Notes: generated from the letters alone by a model not told the origin. Counted from the stretch's first letter, positions 1 through 5,162 are shown. The stretch is DNA of 5,162 nt from Melaminivora alkalimesophila (GCF_000282995.1 NZ_ALEE01000457.1:1-5162), one strand, 5' to 3'. Made by a program: numbers and translations.

Positions 1-374
1 CCCGCCGGCAGCGGCCCGGCAGGGGCGAGCTGTGGGCCCTCCTCCAGCGGGAAGGCCATGCCCTGGCCGTTTTCGCGCGCGTAGATCGCCACCACCCGGC
101 GCACCGGCACCAGGATCTCGTGCGGCTTGCCCCCGAAGCGCGCCTTGAACTCGATGAACTCGTTGCCCAGCTGCAGCGCCCCCGTGGCCTCGCTGCTCAC
201 GTTCAGCACGATCTCGCCGTTGTTGACGTATTCGCGCGGAACACGCACGGACCCATCGACGCGCACCACCAGGTGCGGCGTGAAGCCGTGGTCCGTGCAC
301 CATTCGTACAGCGCACGGATGAGGTAGGGGCGGGTGGAGGGCGGTTGCGCGCCGCCGGTGTCGTCGTGGTGCAT
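1..374 (-). CDS. sspB: SspB, ClpXP protease specificity-enhancing factor (partial, 3' end outside window)
   Basis: SspB is a cytoplasmic adaptor that binds ssrA-tagged polypeptides from stalled ribosomes and delivers them to ClpXP. My translation of this stretch gives 124 residues before the edge. Family-typical segments are RPYLIRALYEW (15-25), PHLVV (33-37), VPREYVNNGEIVLNVS (45-60) and KARFGGKPHEILVPV plus IYARENGQG (77-105), which match the E. coli SspB substrate-binding core closely. The flexible tail and the C-terminal ClpX-binding peptide lie beyond position 1. The ATG at 374 is the only ATG, GTG or TTG in this frame between the in-frame sspA stop (407-405) and the conserved core, so the start is well fixed. 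No convincing Shine-Dalgarno sequence precedes it: the 30-bp gap is C-rich. It lies in the same frame as sspA, so translation may depend on ribosomes leaving sspA (inference). Confidence 0.95.
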   Translation of the reverse strand, partial: MHHDDTGGAQPPSTRPYLIRALYEWCTDHGFTPHLVVRVDGSVRVPREYVNNGEIVLNVSSEATGALQLGNEFIEFKARFGGKPHEILVPVRRVVAIYARENGQGMAFPLEEGPQLAPAGPLPA

Positions 375-404
375 CGTGCGCGGGCGTGAAGGGAGGGCAA
401 CGGG

Positions 405-1016
405 TTACTTGCGCATGACCTTTTCCGAGGGCGTGAGCGCCTCGATGTAGGCCGGCCGGGAGAAGATGCGCTCGGCGTACTTGAGCAGCGGAGCCGCATT
501 CTTCGACAGCTCGATGCCATAGTAGTCCAGCCGCCACAGGAGGGGCGCGATGGCCACGTCGAGCATGGAGAAGTTCTCGCCCATCATGTACTTTTGCTTG
601 AGGAACACCGGCGCGAGCTGCGTGAGCCGCTCGCGGATGTGGGCGCGCGCCTTCTCCAGCGCCTTCTCGTTGCCCTTGCTGGTGCGCGACTCGAGTGTGT
701 TCACGTGCACGAACAGCTCCTTCTCGAAGTTCAGCAGGAAGAGGCGCACGCGCGCGCGGTCCACCGGGTCGCCGGGCATCAGCTGCGGATGCGGGAAACG
801 CTCGTCGATGTACTCGTTGATGATGTTCGACTCGTACAGGATCAGCTCGCGCTCGACCAGGATCGGGACCTGGCCATAGGGGTTCATGACGTTGATGTCT
901 TCGGGCTTGTTGTAGAGATCCACGTCGCGGATCTCGAAATCCATTCCCTTCTCGAACAGGACGAATCGGCAACGATGGGAGAAGGGGCAGGTCGTGCCCG
1001 AATAAAGCACCATCAT
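405..1016 (-). CDS. sspA: SspA, stringent starvation protein A (GST-fold RNA polymerase-associated regulator)
   Basis: This 203-residue protein has an N-terminal thioredoxin-like domain (about 1-78) and an all-helical C-terminal GST domain (about 85-200). SspA proteins bind RNA polymerase and modulate transcription in stationary phase, acid stress and virulence rather than acting as glutathione transferases. Diagnostic segments are the cis-Pro loop QVPILVERELILYES (49-63), DERFPHPQLMP (71-81) with the PHP surface motif (75-77) known to matter for E. coli SspA activity, and APLLWRLDYYGIEL (157-170). Unlike E. coli SspA it keeps a cysteine in CPFSH (Cys10) at the GST active-site position. The ATG at 1016 has an AGGAG Shine-Dalgarno at 1030-1026 with a 9-nt spacer. 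A second ATG at 1013 would fit less well. It follows petC after a gap holding a terminator and precedes sspB by 30 bp. A generic GST is the alternative, but the PHP motif and the sspB neighbour argue for SspA. Confidence 0.95.
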   Translation of the reverse strand: MMVLYSGTTCPFSHRCRFVLFEKGMDFEIRDVDLYNKPEDINVMNPYGQVPILVERELILYESNIINEYIDERFPHPQLMPGDPVDRARVRLFLLNFEKELFVHVNTLESRTSKGNEKALEKARAHIRERLTQLAPVFLKQKYMMGENFSMLDVAIAPLLWRLDYYGIELSKNAAPLLKYAERIFSRPAYIEALTPSEKVMRK

Positions 1017-1025
1017 GGTCAGCGG

Positions 1026-1030
1026 CTCCT
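1026..1030 (-). promoter_or_regulatory. Shine-Dalgarno of sspA, fused to the end of a U-tract
   Basis: AGGAG lies 9 nt before the ATG at 1016 and supports that start over the ATG at 1013. It begins at the base immediately after the second T-run of the upstream terminator (1031-1035). Terminator and ribosome-binding site are therefore contiguous on the minus strand. Confidence 0.8.
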
Positions 1031-1064
1031 AAAAATCAAAAAAGTGGACGCAGCTGCGCCCACT
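1031..1064 (-). terminator. Intrinsic terminator or attenuator between petC and sspA
   Basis: Read on the minus strand, positions 1064-1043 form a 9-bp stem (AGTGGGCGC / GCGTCCACT, with one G-U pair) closed by an AGCT tetraloop. Six T (1043-1038), GA and five more T (1035-1031) follow. Stem, tight loop and U-tract are all present, so this is a strong Rho-independent terminator candidate for petABC transcripts. It lies within the leader of sspA, with only 14 nt between the last T and the sspA start codon. Any transcript made upstream must therefore pass through it to reach sspAB. The plus strand has A-runs here and no terminator sense. Confidence 0.8.
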
Positions 1065-1076
1065 CTGCCAGACACT

Positions 1077-1111
1077 GCCGCGCCGGCACACCCTGGGGGC
1101 GCCGGCGCGGC
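1077..1111 (-). repeat. GC-rich perfect inverted repeat after petC
   Basis: An 11-bp perfect inverted repeat (arms 1077-1087 and 1101-1111, GCCGCGCCGGC and its complement) encloses a 13-nt loop. It starts 18 nt after the petC stop codon on the minus strand and has no T-run, so it is unlikely to terminate by itself. It precedes the true terminator hairpin by 12 nt. A role in protecting the petABC mRNA 3' end, or in pausing polymerase, is inference. Confidence 0.7.
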
Positions 1112-1129
1112 GGATTGCGTCGTTCTTCC

Positions 1130-1885
1130 TTACTTGATGTCCTTCCAGTAGGCTGCGTTCAGCCTCCAGGCAATGAAGGTGAACACCGCCAGGAACATCA
1201 GCACCCACACACCCACGCGCACGCGGGTATTTTGCGCCGGCTCGCCCATCCACTGCAGGTAATTCACGAGGTCGCGCACGGCCTCGTCGTACTGCTGGGG
1301 CGTCATGCTGCCCTTGGAGATCTCCTCCCAGCCCTTGAACACCTGCTCGGTGCCGCTGCCCTGGGCGCGCTCCTCGAACACGGCGCGGCGCTCGCCCTGC
1401 AGCTGCCACAGCGCGTGCGGCATGCCGACGCTCGGGAAGGCCAGGTTGTTCCAGCCCGTGGCCTTGGTGTCGTCGCGGTAGAAGGTGCGCAGGAAGGTGT
1501 AGAGGTAGTCGGCGCCCGTGCCGCCCGAGCCGGCGCGCGAGCGGGCGATCACCGTCAGGTCGGGCGGGTTGGCGCCGAACCAGGCCTTGGCCTGCTGCGG
1601 ATCGATGGCCGCCTTCATGGTCTCGCCCACCTTGTCGGTGGTGAACAGCAGGTTGTCCTTGATCTGCTCGTCGGTCAGGCCGATGTCCTTCAGGCGGTTG
1701 TAGCGCATGAAGGCCGCCGAGTGGCAGTTCAGGCAGTAATTCACGAACAGCTTGGCGCCGTTTTGCAGCGAAGCCGTGTCGCTGGTGTCGACCCGCACCT
1801 TGTCCCAGGCGATGCCGCCTTCGGCGGCCTGGGCGCCGGCGACAAACCCCACGGCTGCCAGCAGCGCGAAAAGGAATTTCTTCAT
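1130..1885 (-). CDS. petC: Cytochrome c1 subunit of the bc1 complex
   Basis: Cytochrome c1 takes electrons from the Rieske protein and passes them to a soluble or membrane-bound cytochrome c at the periplasmic face. The 251-residue product begins with a Sec signal peptide (MKKFLFALLAAVGFVAGAQA, likely cut after residue 20). It carries one heme c site, CLNCH (51-55), where Cys51 and Cys54 are the thioether ligands and His55 the proximal ligand. Met155 in GMPHALW is the likely distal ligand by analogy with related sequences. A single C-terminal membrane anchor spans about 222-242 and ends with a short charged tail. The ATG at 1885 has GGAG at 1899-1896 with a 10-nt spacer, and only this start yields the signal peptide. 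The frame stays open upstream to 2098, but that part overlaps petB in another frame and is not real. It lies 17 bp after petB and is last in the operon. Confidence 0.97.
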   Translation of the reverse strand: MKKFLFALLAAVGFVAGAQAAEGGIAWDKVRVDTSDTASLQNGAKLFVNYCLNCHSAAFMRYNRLKDIGLTDEQIKDNLLFTTDKVGETMKAAIDPQQAKAWFGANPPDLTVIARSRAGSGGTGADYLYTFLRTFYRDDTKATGWNNLAFPSVGMPHALWQLQGERRAVFEERAQGSGTEQVFKGWEEISKGSMTPQQYDEAVRDLVNYLQWMGEPAQNTRVRVGVWVLMFLAVFTFIAWRLNAAYWKDIK

Positions 1886-1902
1886 GTTGTGGTTACTCCA
1901 GC

Positions 1903-3324
1903 TCAGTGGGGGGCGAAGGTCACGCGCTCGGGCACGGGCTTCGGGGTCCCGAGCCGGCTCCACCAGGGCATGAGCAGGAAGAAGCCGAAGTAGAACAGCG
2001 TGCCGACCTGGGAGACGCGCTCGCCGATGGGCGACGGCGGCTGCACGCCCAGGTACGCCAGGATCACGAAGTTGATCACGAACACGGCGTACACCCACTT
2101 GTGCCAGTCCGGACGGTAGCGGATCGAGCGCGCCGGGCTGTGGTCCAGCCAGGGCAGGAAGAACAGGATGACCACGGCCGCGCCCATCACCACCACGCCC
2201 CAGAACTTGGCGTCGATGGCCAGCATCAGGGCGATGCCGACCACGGCCGCCACCAGCACGATGCCCTTGACGATGCCCGGCAGGCGGCCCTTGAGCACGC
2301 CGAAGCCCGCACCCAGCACCACGCAGGCGACCAGCACGTACATCATCTCGGTGGTGATGGCGCGCAGCATCGAATAAAACGGCGTGAAGTACCAGACCGG
2401 GGCGATGTGCGCCGGTGTCTTGAGCGGATCGGCCGGGATGAAGTTGTTGTACTCCAGGAAGTAGCCGCCGAACTCGGGCGCGAAGAACACGATCGCCGAG
2501 AAGATGAACAGGAAGATGCTCACGCCCAGGATGTCGTGCACCGTGTAGTAGGGATGGAACGGCACGCCGTCCAGCGGGTTGCCGTTGGCATCCACCGGCT
2601 TGCCGGGGCCCTTGATCTCGATGCCATCGGGGTTGTTGGAGCCCACGTCGTGCAGCGCCAGCAGGTGGGCGACGACCAGGCCGAGCAGCACCAGCGGCAC
2701 GGCGATCACGTGGAAGCTGAAGAAGCGGTTGAGCGTCGCATCGCCCACCACGTAGTCACCGCGGATCAAGAGCGCCAGGTCCGGGCCGATGAAGGGGATC
2801 GCCGAGAACAGGTTGACGATCACCTGGGCGCCCCAGTAGGACATCTGGCCCCAGGGCAGCAGGTAGCCCATGAAAGCCTCGGCCATCAGCGCCAGGAAGA
2901 TGGCGCAGCCGAAGATCCAGACCAGCTCGCGCGGCTTGCGGTAGCTGCCGTACAAGAGGCCGCGGAACATGTGCAGGTACACGACCACGAAGAAGGCCGA
3001 GGCCCCGGTGGAGTGCATGTAGCGGATCAGCCAGCCCCAGGGCACGTCGCGCATGATGTACTCGACCGACTCGAAGGCCTTGGCGGCGTCGGGCTTGTAG
3101 TGCATCACCAGGAAGATGCCGGTGACGATCTGGATGACCAGCACAAGAAGGGCCAGCGAGCCGAAGATGTACCAGAAGTTGAAGTTCTTCGGAGCGTAGT
3201 ACTCCGACATGTGGACGCGGTAGGCGTCGAAAGCCGTCGGGAAACGGTTCTCCAGCCAGTTCATGGTCTTCGCCCCCACCGAGGCGTTGGGCGAGACCTC
3301 CTTGAATTCGCGGTAAGCAGCCAT
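1903..3324 (-). CDS. petB: Cytochrome b subunit of the bc1 complex
   Basis: This 473-residue integral membrane protein carries both b hemes and the quinol-oxidation (Qo) and quinone-reduction (Qi) sites of complex III. The heme ligands are His104 and His118 in helix B and His205 and His220 in helix D. PWGQMSYWGAQV (157-168) marks the conserved Qo-side segment after helix C. The Qo motif that is PEWY in mitochondria and alphaproteobacteria reads PVWY here (309-312). A hydrophilic DE loop (about 226-262) contains GSNNPDG and GKPVDANGNPLDG. Downstream of the Qo motif there are about five hydrophobic segments (326-345, 352-371, 374-391, 408-427, 440-456). The first two look like an added pair compared with the usual eight-helix fold. 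The ATG at 3324 is supported by a Shine-Dalgarno sequence overlapping the petA end. The protein resembles full-length bacterial cytochrome b, not the split b6/subunit IV type. Confidence 0.98.
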   Translation of the reverse strand: MAAYREFKEVSPNASVGAKTMNWLENRFPTAFDAYRVHMSEYYAPKNFNFWYIFGSLALLVLVIQIVTGIFLVMHYKPDAAKAFESVEYIMRDVPWGWLIRYMHSTGASAFFVVVYLHMFRGLLYGSYRKPRELVWIFGCAIFLALMAEAFMGYLLPWGQMSYWGAQVIVNLFSAIPFIGPDLALLIRGDYVVGDATLNRFFSFHVIAVPLVLLGLVVAHLLALHDVGSNNPDGIEIKGPGKPVDANGNPLDGVPFHPYYTVHDILGVSIFLFIFSAIVFFAPEFGGYFLEYNNFIPADPLKTPAHIAPVWYFTPFYSMLRAITTEMMYVLVACVVLGAGFGVLKGRLPGIVKGIVLVAAVVGIALMLAIDAKFWGVVVMGAAVVILFFLPWLDHSPARSIRYRPDWHKWVYAVFVINFVILAYLGVQPPSPIGERVSQVGTLFYFGFFLLMPWWSRLGTPKPVPERVTFAPH

Positions 3325-3332
3325 GGTCCGTG

Positions 3333-3339
3333 CTCCCTC
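3333..3339 (-). promoter_or_regulatory. Shine-Dalgarno of petB overlapping the petA stop codon
   Basis: GAGGGAG on the minus strand shares bases with the petA TGA (3340-3338) and sits 8 nt before the petB ATG at 3324. It favours this start over an internal ATG at residue 21 (3264), which has only a less well placed G-run. The overlap suggests translational coupling of petA and petB (inference). Confidence 0.75.
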
Positions 3340-3937
3340 AGGCCTTCTTGTCTTCGCCGATCAACAGCTTGGTGTCGGACAGGTACATGTGCGGCGGCAC
3401 CGGCAGGTTGTCGGGCGACGGCTTGTTCTTGAACACGCGGCCGGCCATGTCGAAGGTCGAGCCGTGGCAGGGACACAGGAAGCCGCCGTGCCAGTCGTCC
3501 GGCAGCGAAGGCTGGGGGCCGGTGGCGAACTTGTCGGTCGGCGAGCAGCCCAGGTGCGGGCAGATGCCGACGCACACCAGGATCTCCGGCTTGATGGAGC
3601 GGTGCTCGTTCTGCGCGTAGGGGGGCGTGAACTCGTCGGGGTTGCGCTTGGACTGCGGATCGGCCAGCTGGCTGGCCAGCTTGGGCAGCTCGGCGAGCTG
3701 TTCGGGCGTGCGCTTGATGATCCACACGGGCTTGCCGCGCCATTCCACGGTGATCTTCTCGCCGGCCTTGAGCTCGGAGATGTCCACCTCGACGGCGGCG
3801 CCGGCGGCCTTGGCCTTCTCCGAGGGCTGGAACGTGCTCACGAAGGGGACGGCAGTTGCCACGCCGCCCACCGCGCCGGCGCAGCCGGACGCGATCAGCC
3901 ACGTGCGCCTGCTGGGGTCGATCGGGGTTTCACTCAT
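3338..3937 (-). CDS. petA: Rieske [2Fe-2S] subunit of the bc1 complex
   Basis: The Rieske protein takes the first electron from ubiquinol at the Qo site and swings to cytochrome c1. The 199-residue product starts with a short charged segment and a twin-arginine signal anchor (SRRTWLIASG, Arg10-Arg11, hydrophobic to about 33) and is probably held in the membrane uncut. The cluster-binding motifs are CPHLGC (126-131) and CPCHGS (155-160). Cys126, His128, Cys155 and His158 are the expected iron ligands, and Cys131 with Cys157 the expected disulfide. Ser160 is kept, but the Tyr that usually follows two residues later is Phe162, which in studied homologues lowers the cluster potential. The ATG at 3937 has AAGGA at 3947-3943 with a 5-nt spacer. 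It is the first gene of the operon, 13 bp before petB and divergent from mscL. Confidence 0.98.
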   Translation of the reverse strand: MSETPIDPSRRTWLIASGCAGAVGGVATAVPFVSTFQPSEKAKAAGAAVEVDISELKAGEKITVEWRGKPVWIIKRTPEQLAELPKLASQLADPQSKRNPDEFTPPYAQNEHRSIKPEILVCVGICPHLGCSPTDKFATGPQPSLPDDWHGGFLCPCHGSTFDMAGRVFKNKPSPDNLPVPPHMYLSDTKLLIGEDKKA

Positions 3938-3978
3938 GGGGATCCTTGGTATGCATCGCTGTGAAGGGTCAACCGTAA

Positions 3979-3984
3979 ATTGTA
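3979..3984 (-). promoter_or_regulatory. Putative -10 element of the petABC promoter
   Basis: TACAAT on the minus strand matches five of six bases of the sigma70 -10 consensus and sits about 41 nt before the petA start codon, leaving room for a leader of roughly 35 nt. No good -35 hexamer is present at 16-18 nt spacing: the best candidate is CTGTCC at 18 nt, matching three of six. The promoter may therefore be weak or activator-assisted. The call rests on one hexamer in an otherwise GC-rich intergenic region. Confidence 0.45.
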
Positions 3985-4082
3985 GCGGAGTGAAAATCGA
4001 CCGGACAGCGGCCTATCCCCGGCGCCGCTGCGCCCGCCTCGGGTAATACTCCCGGCTCCTCATCCACCTCAAGGAACATTGC

Positions 4083-4541
4083 ATGGGCATCGCTCACGAG
4101 TTCAAGGAATTCGCCGTCAAGGGCAGCGTCGTCGACCTGGCCGTCGGCGTGATCATCGGCGGGGCCTTCGGCAAGATCGTCGACTCGGTCGTCAACGACC
4201 TGATCATGCCGGTGGTCGGGCTGGTGTTCGGCAAGCTGGACTTCTCCAACCTTTTCATCCCCCTGGCGCACGTCCCGCCCGACGTGCCGCACACCCTGGA
4301 AGCGGTGCGCAAGGCCGGGGTGCCGGTCTTTGCCTATGGCCACTTCCTGACGGTGTCGGTGAACTTCGTCATCCTGGCCTTCATCATCTTCCTGATGGTC
4401 AAGCAGATCAACCGCCTCAAGCGCGAGTGGCCGCACAAGGAAGAGGCCAAGAAGGACGAGCCGCCGCCCCCGCCGCCGGAGGACATCCAGCTGCTGCGCG
4501 AGATCCGCGACGCGCTGCAGCGCCCGCAATCGCAGCCCTGA
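4083..4541 (+). CDS. mscL: MscL, large-conductance mechanosensitive channel
   Basis: MscL is a homopentameric inner-membrane channel that opens under membrane tension and releases solutes during hypo-osmotic shock. The 152-residue product has the N-terminal amphipathic helix (about 2-13), TM1 (about 15-45, [18 protein letters not shown]) with the pore-gate positions Leu19, Gly22 and Val23 at the same numbering as in E. coli, and a periplasmic loop (about 46-83). TM2 follows (about 84-106), then a charged linker and a C-terminal bundle helix ([11 protein letters not shown], 135-145). It is longer than the 136-residue E. coli protein, mainly in the loop and in a linker containing six consecutive prolines (127-132). 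The ATG at 4083 has AAGGA at 4071-4075 with a 7-nt spacer. It is a single gene, divergent from petA and convergent with pdxA. I could not identify a convincing promoter upstream; TAATAC at 4044-4049 is a poor -10 match. Confidence 0.98.
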   Translation: MGIAHEFKEFAVKGSVVDLAVGVIIGGAFGKIVDSVVNDLIMPVVGLVFGKLDFSNLFIPLAHVPPDVPHTLEAVRKAGVPVFAYGHFLTVSVNFVILAFIIFLMVKQINRLKREWPHKEEAKKDEPPPPPPEDIQLLREIRDALQRPQSQP

Positions 4542-4543
4542 GA

Positions 4544-4574
4544 GGCGGCTGCAGGAGCCGCCGGGCGGGCGGCT
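4544..4574. repeat. Three-arm alternative hairpin between mscL and pdxA
   Basis: The 7-bp arm GGCGGCT occurs at 4544-4550 and 4568-4574, with its complement AGCCGCC between them at 4556-4562. The central arm can pair with either flank, giving two mutually exclusive 7-bp stems, each with a 5-nt loop, on both strands. The last base of the third arm is also the last base of the pdxA stop codon. Neither strand has a T-run, so this is not a standard intrinsic terminator, although its place between two convergent genes suggests a 3'-end role. Confidence 0.6.
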
Positions 4575-5162
4575 CAGGCCTGGGCGAGCGCGCGCGCCAT
4601 GCGCACCGCCTCGACCAGGCTGGCGGCGTCGGCCACGCCCCGGCCGGCGATGTCGAAGGCCGTGCCGTGGTCGGGGCTGGTGCGCACCAGCGGCAGCCCC
4701 AGGGTCACGTTCACGCCCTTGTCCACCCCCAGGTACTTCACCGGGATCAGCCCCTGGTCGTGGTACATGGCGAGCACCACGTCGAATTCGCCCGGGCGCT
4801 CGGCCGTCGCGCGGGCCCGCATGAACACCGTGTCGGGGGCGTGCGGGCCGCTGGCGTCGATGCCCTCGGCGCGGGCGCGGGCGATGGCCGGCGCGATGGC
4901 CTCGAGCTCCTCGCGCCCGAACAGGCCGCCCTCGCCCGCATGCGGGTTCAGGCCGGCCACGCCGATGCGCGGCGCGCGCCCCAGGCTGCGCGCCAGCGCC
5001 GCGTGCGCGATGCGCAGCGTCTGCAGCACGTTCTCCTCGGTCACTGCCTCGATGGCCTCGCGCAGCGCCACGTGGATGCTCACCAGCACCGTGCGCAACT
5101 CGTCGCTGGCCAGCATCATGCGCACCGGCATCTGGGCCAGCGGCACGCCGGCGTGCCGCGCC
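4574..5162 (-). CDS. pdxA: PdxA, 4-hydroxythreonine-4-phosphate dehydrogenase (partial, 5' end outside window)
   Basis: PdxA oxidises 4-phosphohydroxy-L-threonine with NAD(P)+. The product decarboxylates and is condensed by PdxJ in the DXP-dependent route to pyridoxal 5'-phosphate. About 195 C-terminal residues of a protein usually near 330 are present, and the frame stays open to the right edge, so the start is outside the window. Family motifs are VSIHVALRE, GLNPHAGEGG, LAMYHDQGLIPVKY and a final GVNVTLGLPLVRTSPDHGTAFDIAGRG. The three metal-binding histidines (His166, His211 and His266 in E. coli) correspond to the His in VSIH, NPHAG and MYHDQG. An in-frame GTG at 5146 is internal to the conserved region and is not a start. 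The gene ends at a TGA at 4576-4574, 32 bp from the mscL stop, in convergent orientation. It shows no damage. Confidence 0.96.
   Translation of the reverse strand, partial: ARHAGVPLAQMPVRMMLASDELRTVLVSIHVALREAIEAVTEENVLQTLRIAHAALARSLGRAPRIGVAGLNPHAGEGGLFGREELEAIAPAIARARAEGIDASGPHAPDTVFMRARATAERPGEFDVVLAMYHDQGLIPVKYLGVDKGVNVTLGLPLVRTSPDHGTAFDIAGRGVADAASLVEAVRMARALAQA

Noticed and set aside
1115..1993. A 292-codon plus-strand frame opposite petC
   Set aside because: It mirrors petC codons, has no family features, and petC on the other strand has a signal peptide, a heme motif and a membrane anchor.
1886..2098. A 71-residue N-terminal extension of cytochrome c1 starting at 2098
   Set aside because: It would overlap petB out of frame and bury the Sec signal peptide. 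The ATG at 1885 has a Shine-Dalgarno sequence and gives the normal family length.
1906..3432. A 508-codon open frame on the plus strand opposite petB, longer than petB itself
   Set aside because: Its product is a low-complexity run of His, Gln, Asp, Glu, Val and Arg, as expected from the complement of hydrophobic membrane codons with G/C third positions. It has no recognisable domain and lies fully antisense to well-supported petB/petA.
3261..3902. Frames of about 210 codons overlapping petA on both strands (3261-3902 minus, 3323-3964 plus)
   Set aside because: They are Arg/Gly/Ala-rich shadows of the Rieske gene, whose cluster motifs fix the true frame.
4042..4050. Possible mscL promoter -10 (GGTAATACT)
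   Set aside because: The hexamer match is poor and there is no -35 at a suitable distance, so I do not list it as a feature.
3985..4082. Search for a regulator-binding palindrome (FNR-like or other) in the petA-mscL divergent region
   Set aside because: Only very short GC-rich matches such as CGGG-N7-CCCG were seen, which are not distinguishable from chance.
3969..4529. A 186-codon minus-strand frame opposite mscL
   Set aside because: It is Asp/Glu/His/Leu-rich antisense of the mscL membrane helices, with no independent support.
4574..5146. pdxA starting at the GTG at 5146
   Set aside because: Residues around this codon align inside the PdxA family and the frame is open to the window edge, so the gene is cut by the window and does not start here.

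Overview
The window is a GC-rich chromosomal segment that reads as core housekeeping DNA of a betaproteobacterium, most likely Burkholderiales and plausibly Comamonadaceae. I base this on the style of the proteins (long cytochrome b with a PVWY motif, short Rieske protein with a Tat signal, SspA/SspB directly after the bc1 genes) and the strong G/C third-position bias. The placement comes from recognition, not a database search.

Layout: four complete genes and one partial gene lie on the minus strand between about 3940 and 1, in transcription order petA (Rieske), petB (cytochrome b), petC (cytochrome c1), sspA and sspB (cut by the window's left edge). petA-petB-petC are 13 and 17 bp apart and form a tight operon for the ubiquinol:cytochrome c oxidoreductase (complex III). 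A 113-bp gap follows petC. It holds a GC-rich hairpin and then a textbook intrinsic terminator whose U-tract touches the Shine-Dalgarno sequence of sspA. sspA and sspB are 30 bp apart. Diverging from petA across a 145-bp intergenic region, mscL (large mechanosensitive channel) is on the plus strand. It converges on pdxA (minus strand, 3' part only, running off the right edge). The 32 bp between mscL and pdxA carry three copies of a 7-bp arm that can form alternative hairpins.

Functionally, petABC make the three catalytic subunits of the proton-translocating bc1 complex. SspA is a GST-fold RNA-polymerase-associated stress regulator and SspB is the ClpXP adaptor for ssrA-tagged proteins. MscL relieves hypo-osmotic shock and PdxA belongs to pyridoxal 5'-phosphate synthesis. 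No mobile element, CRISPR array, RNA gene or clearly novel system is visible. The points worth a second look are the terminator placed in the leader of sspA, sequence variants at the quinol and iron-sulfur sites of the bc1 complex, a probable extra pair of membrane helices in cytochrome b, and the three-arm hairpin between mscL and pdxA.
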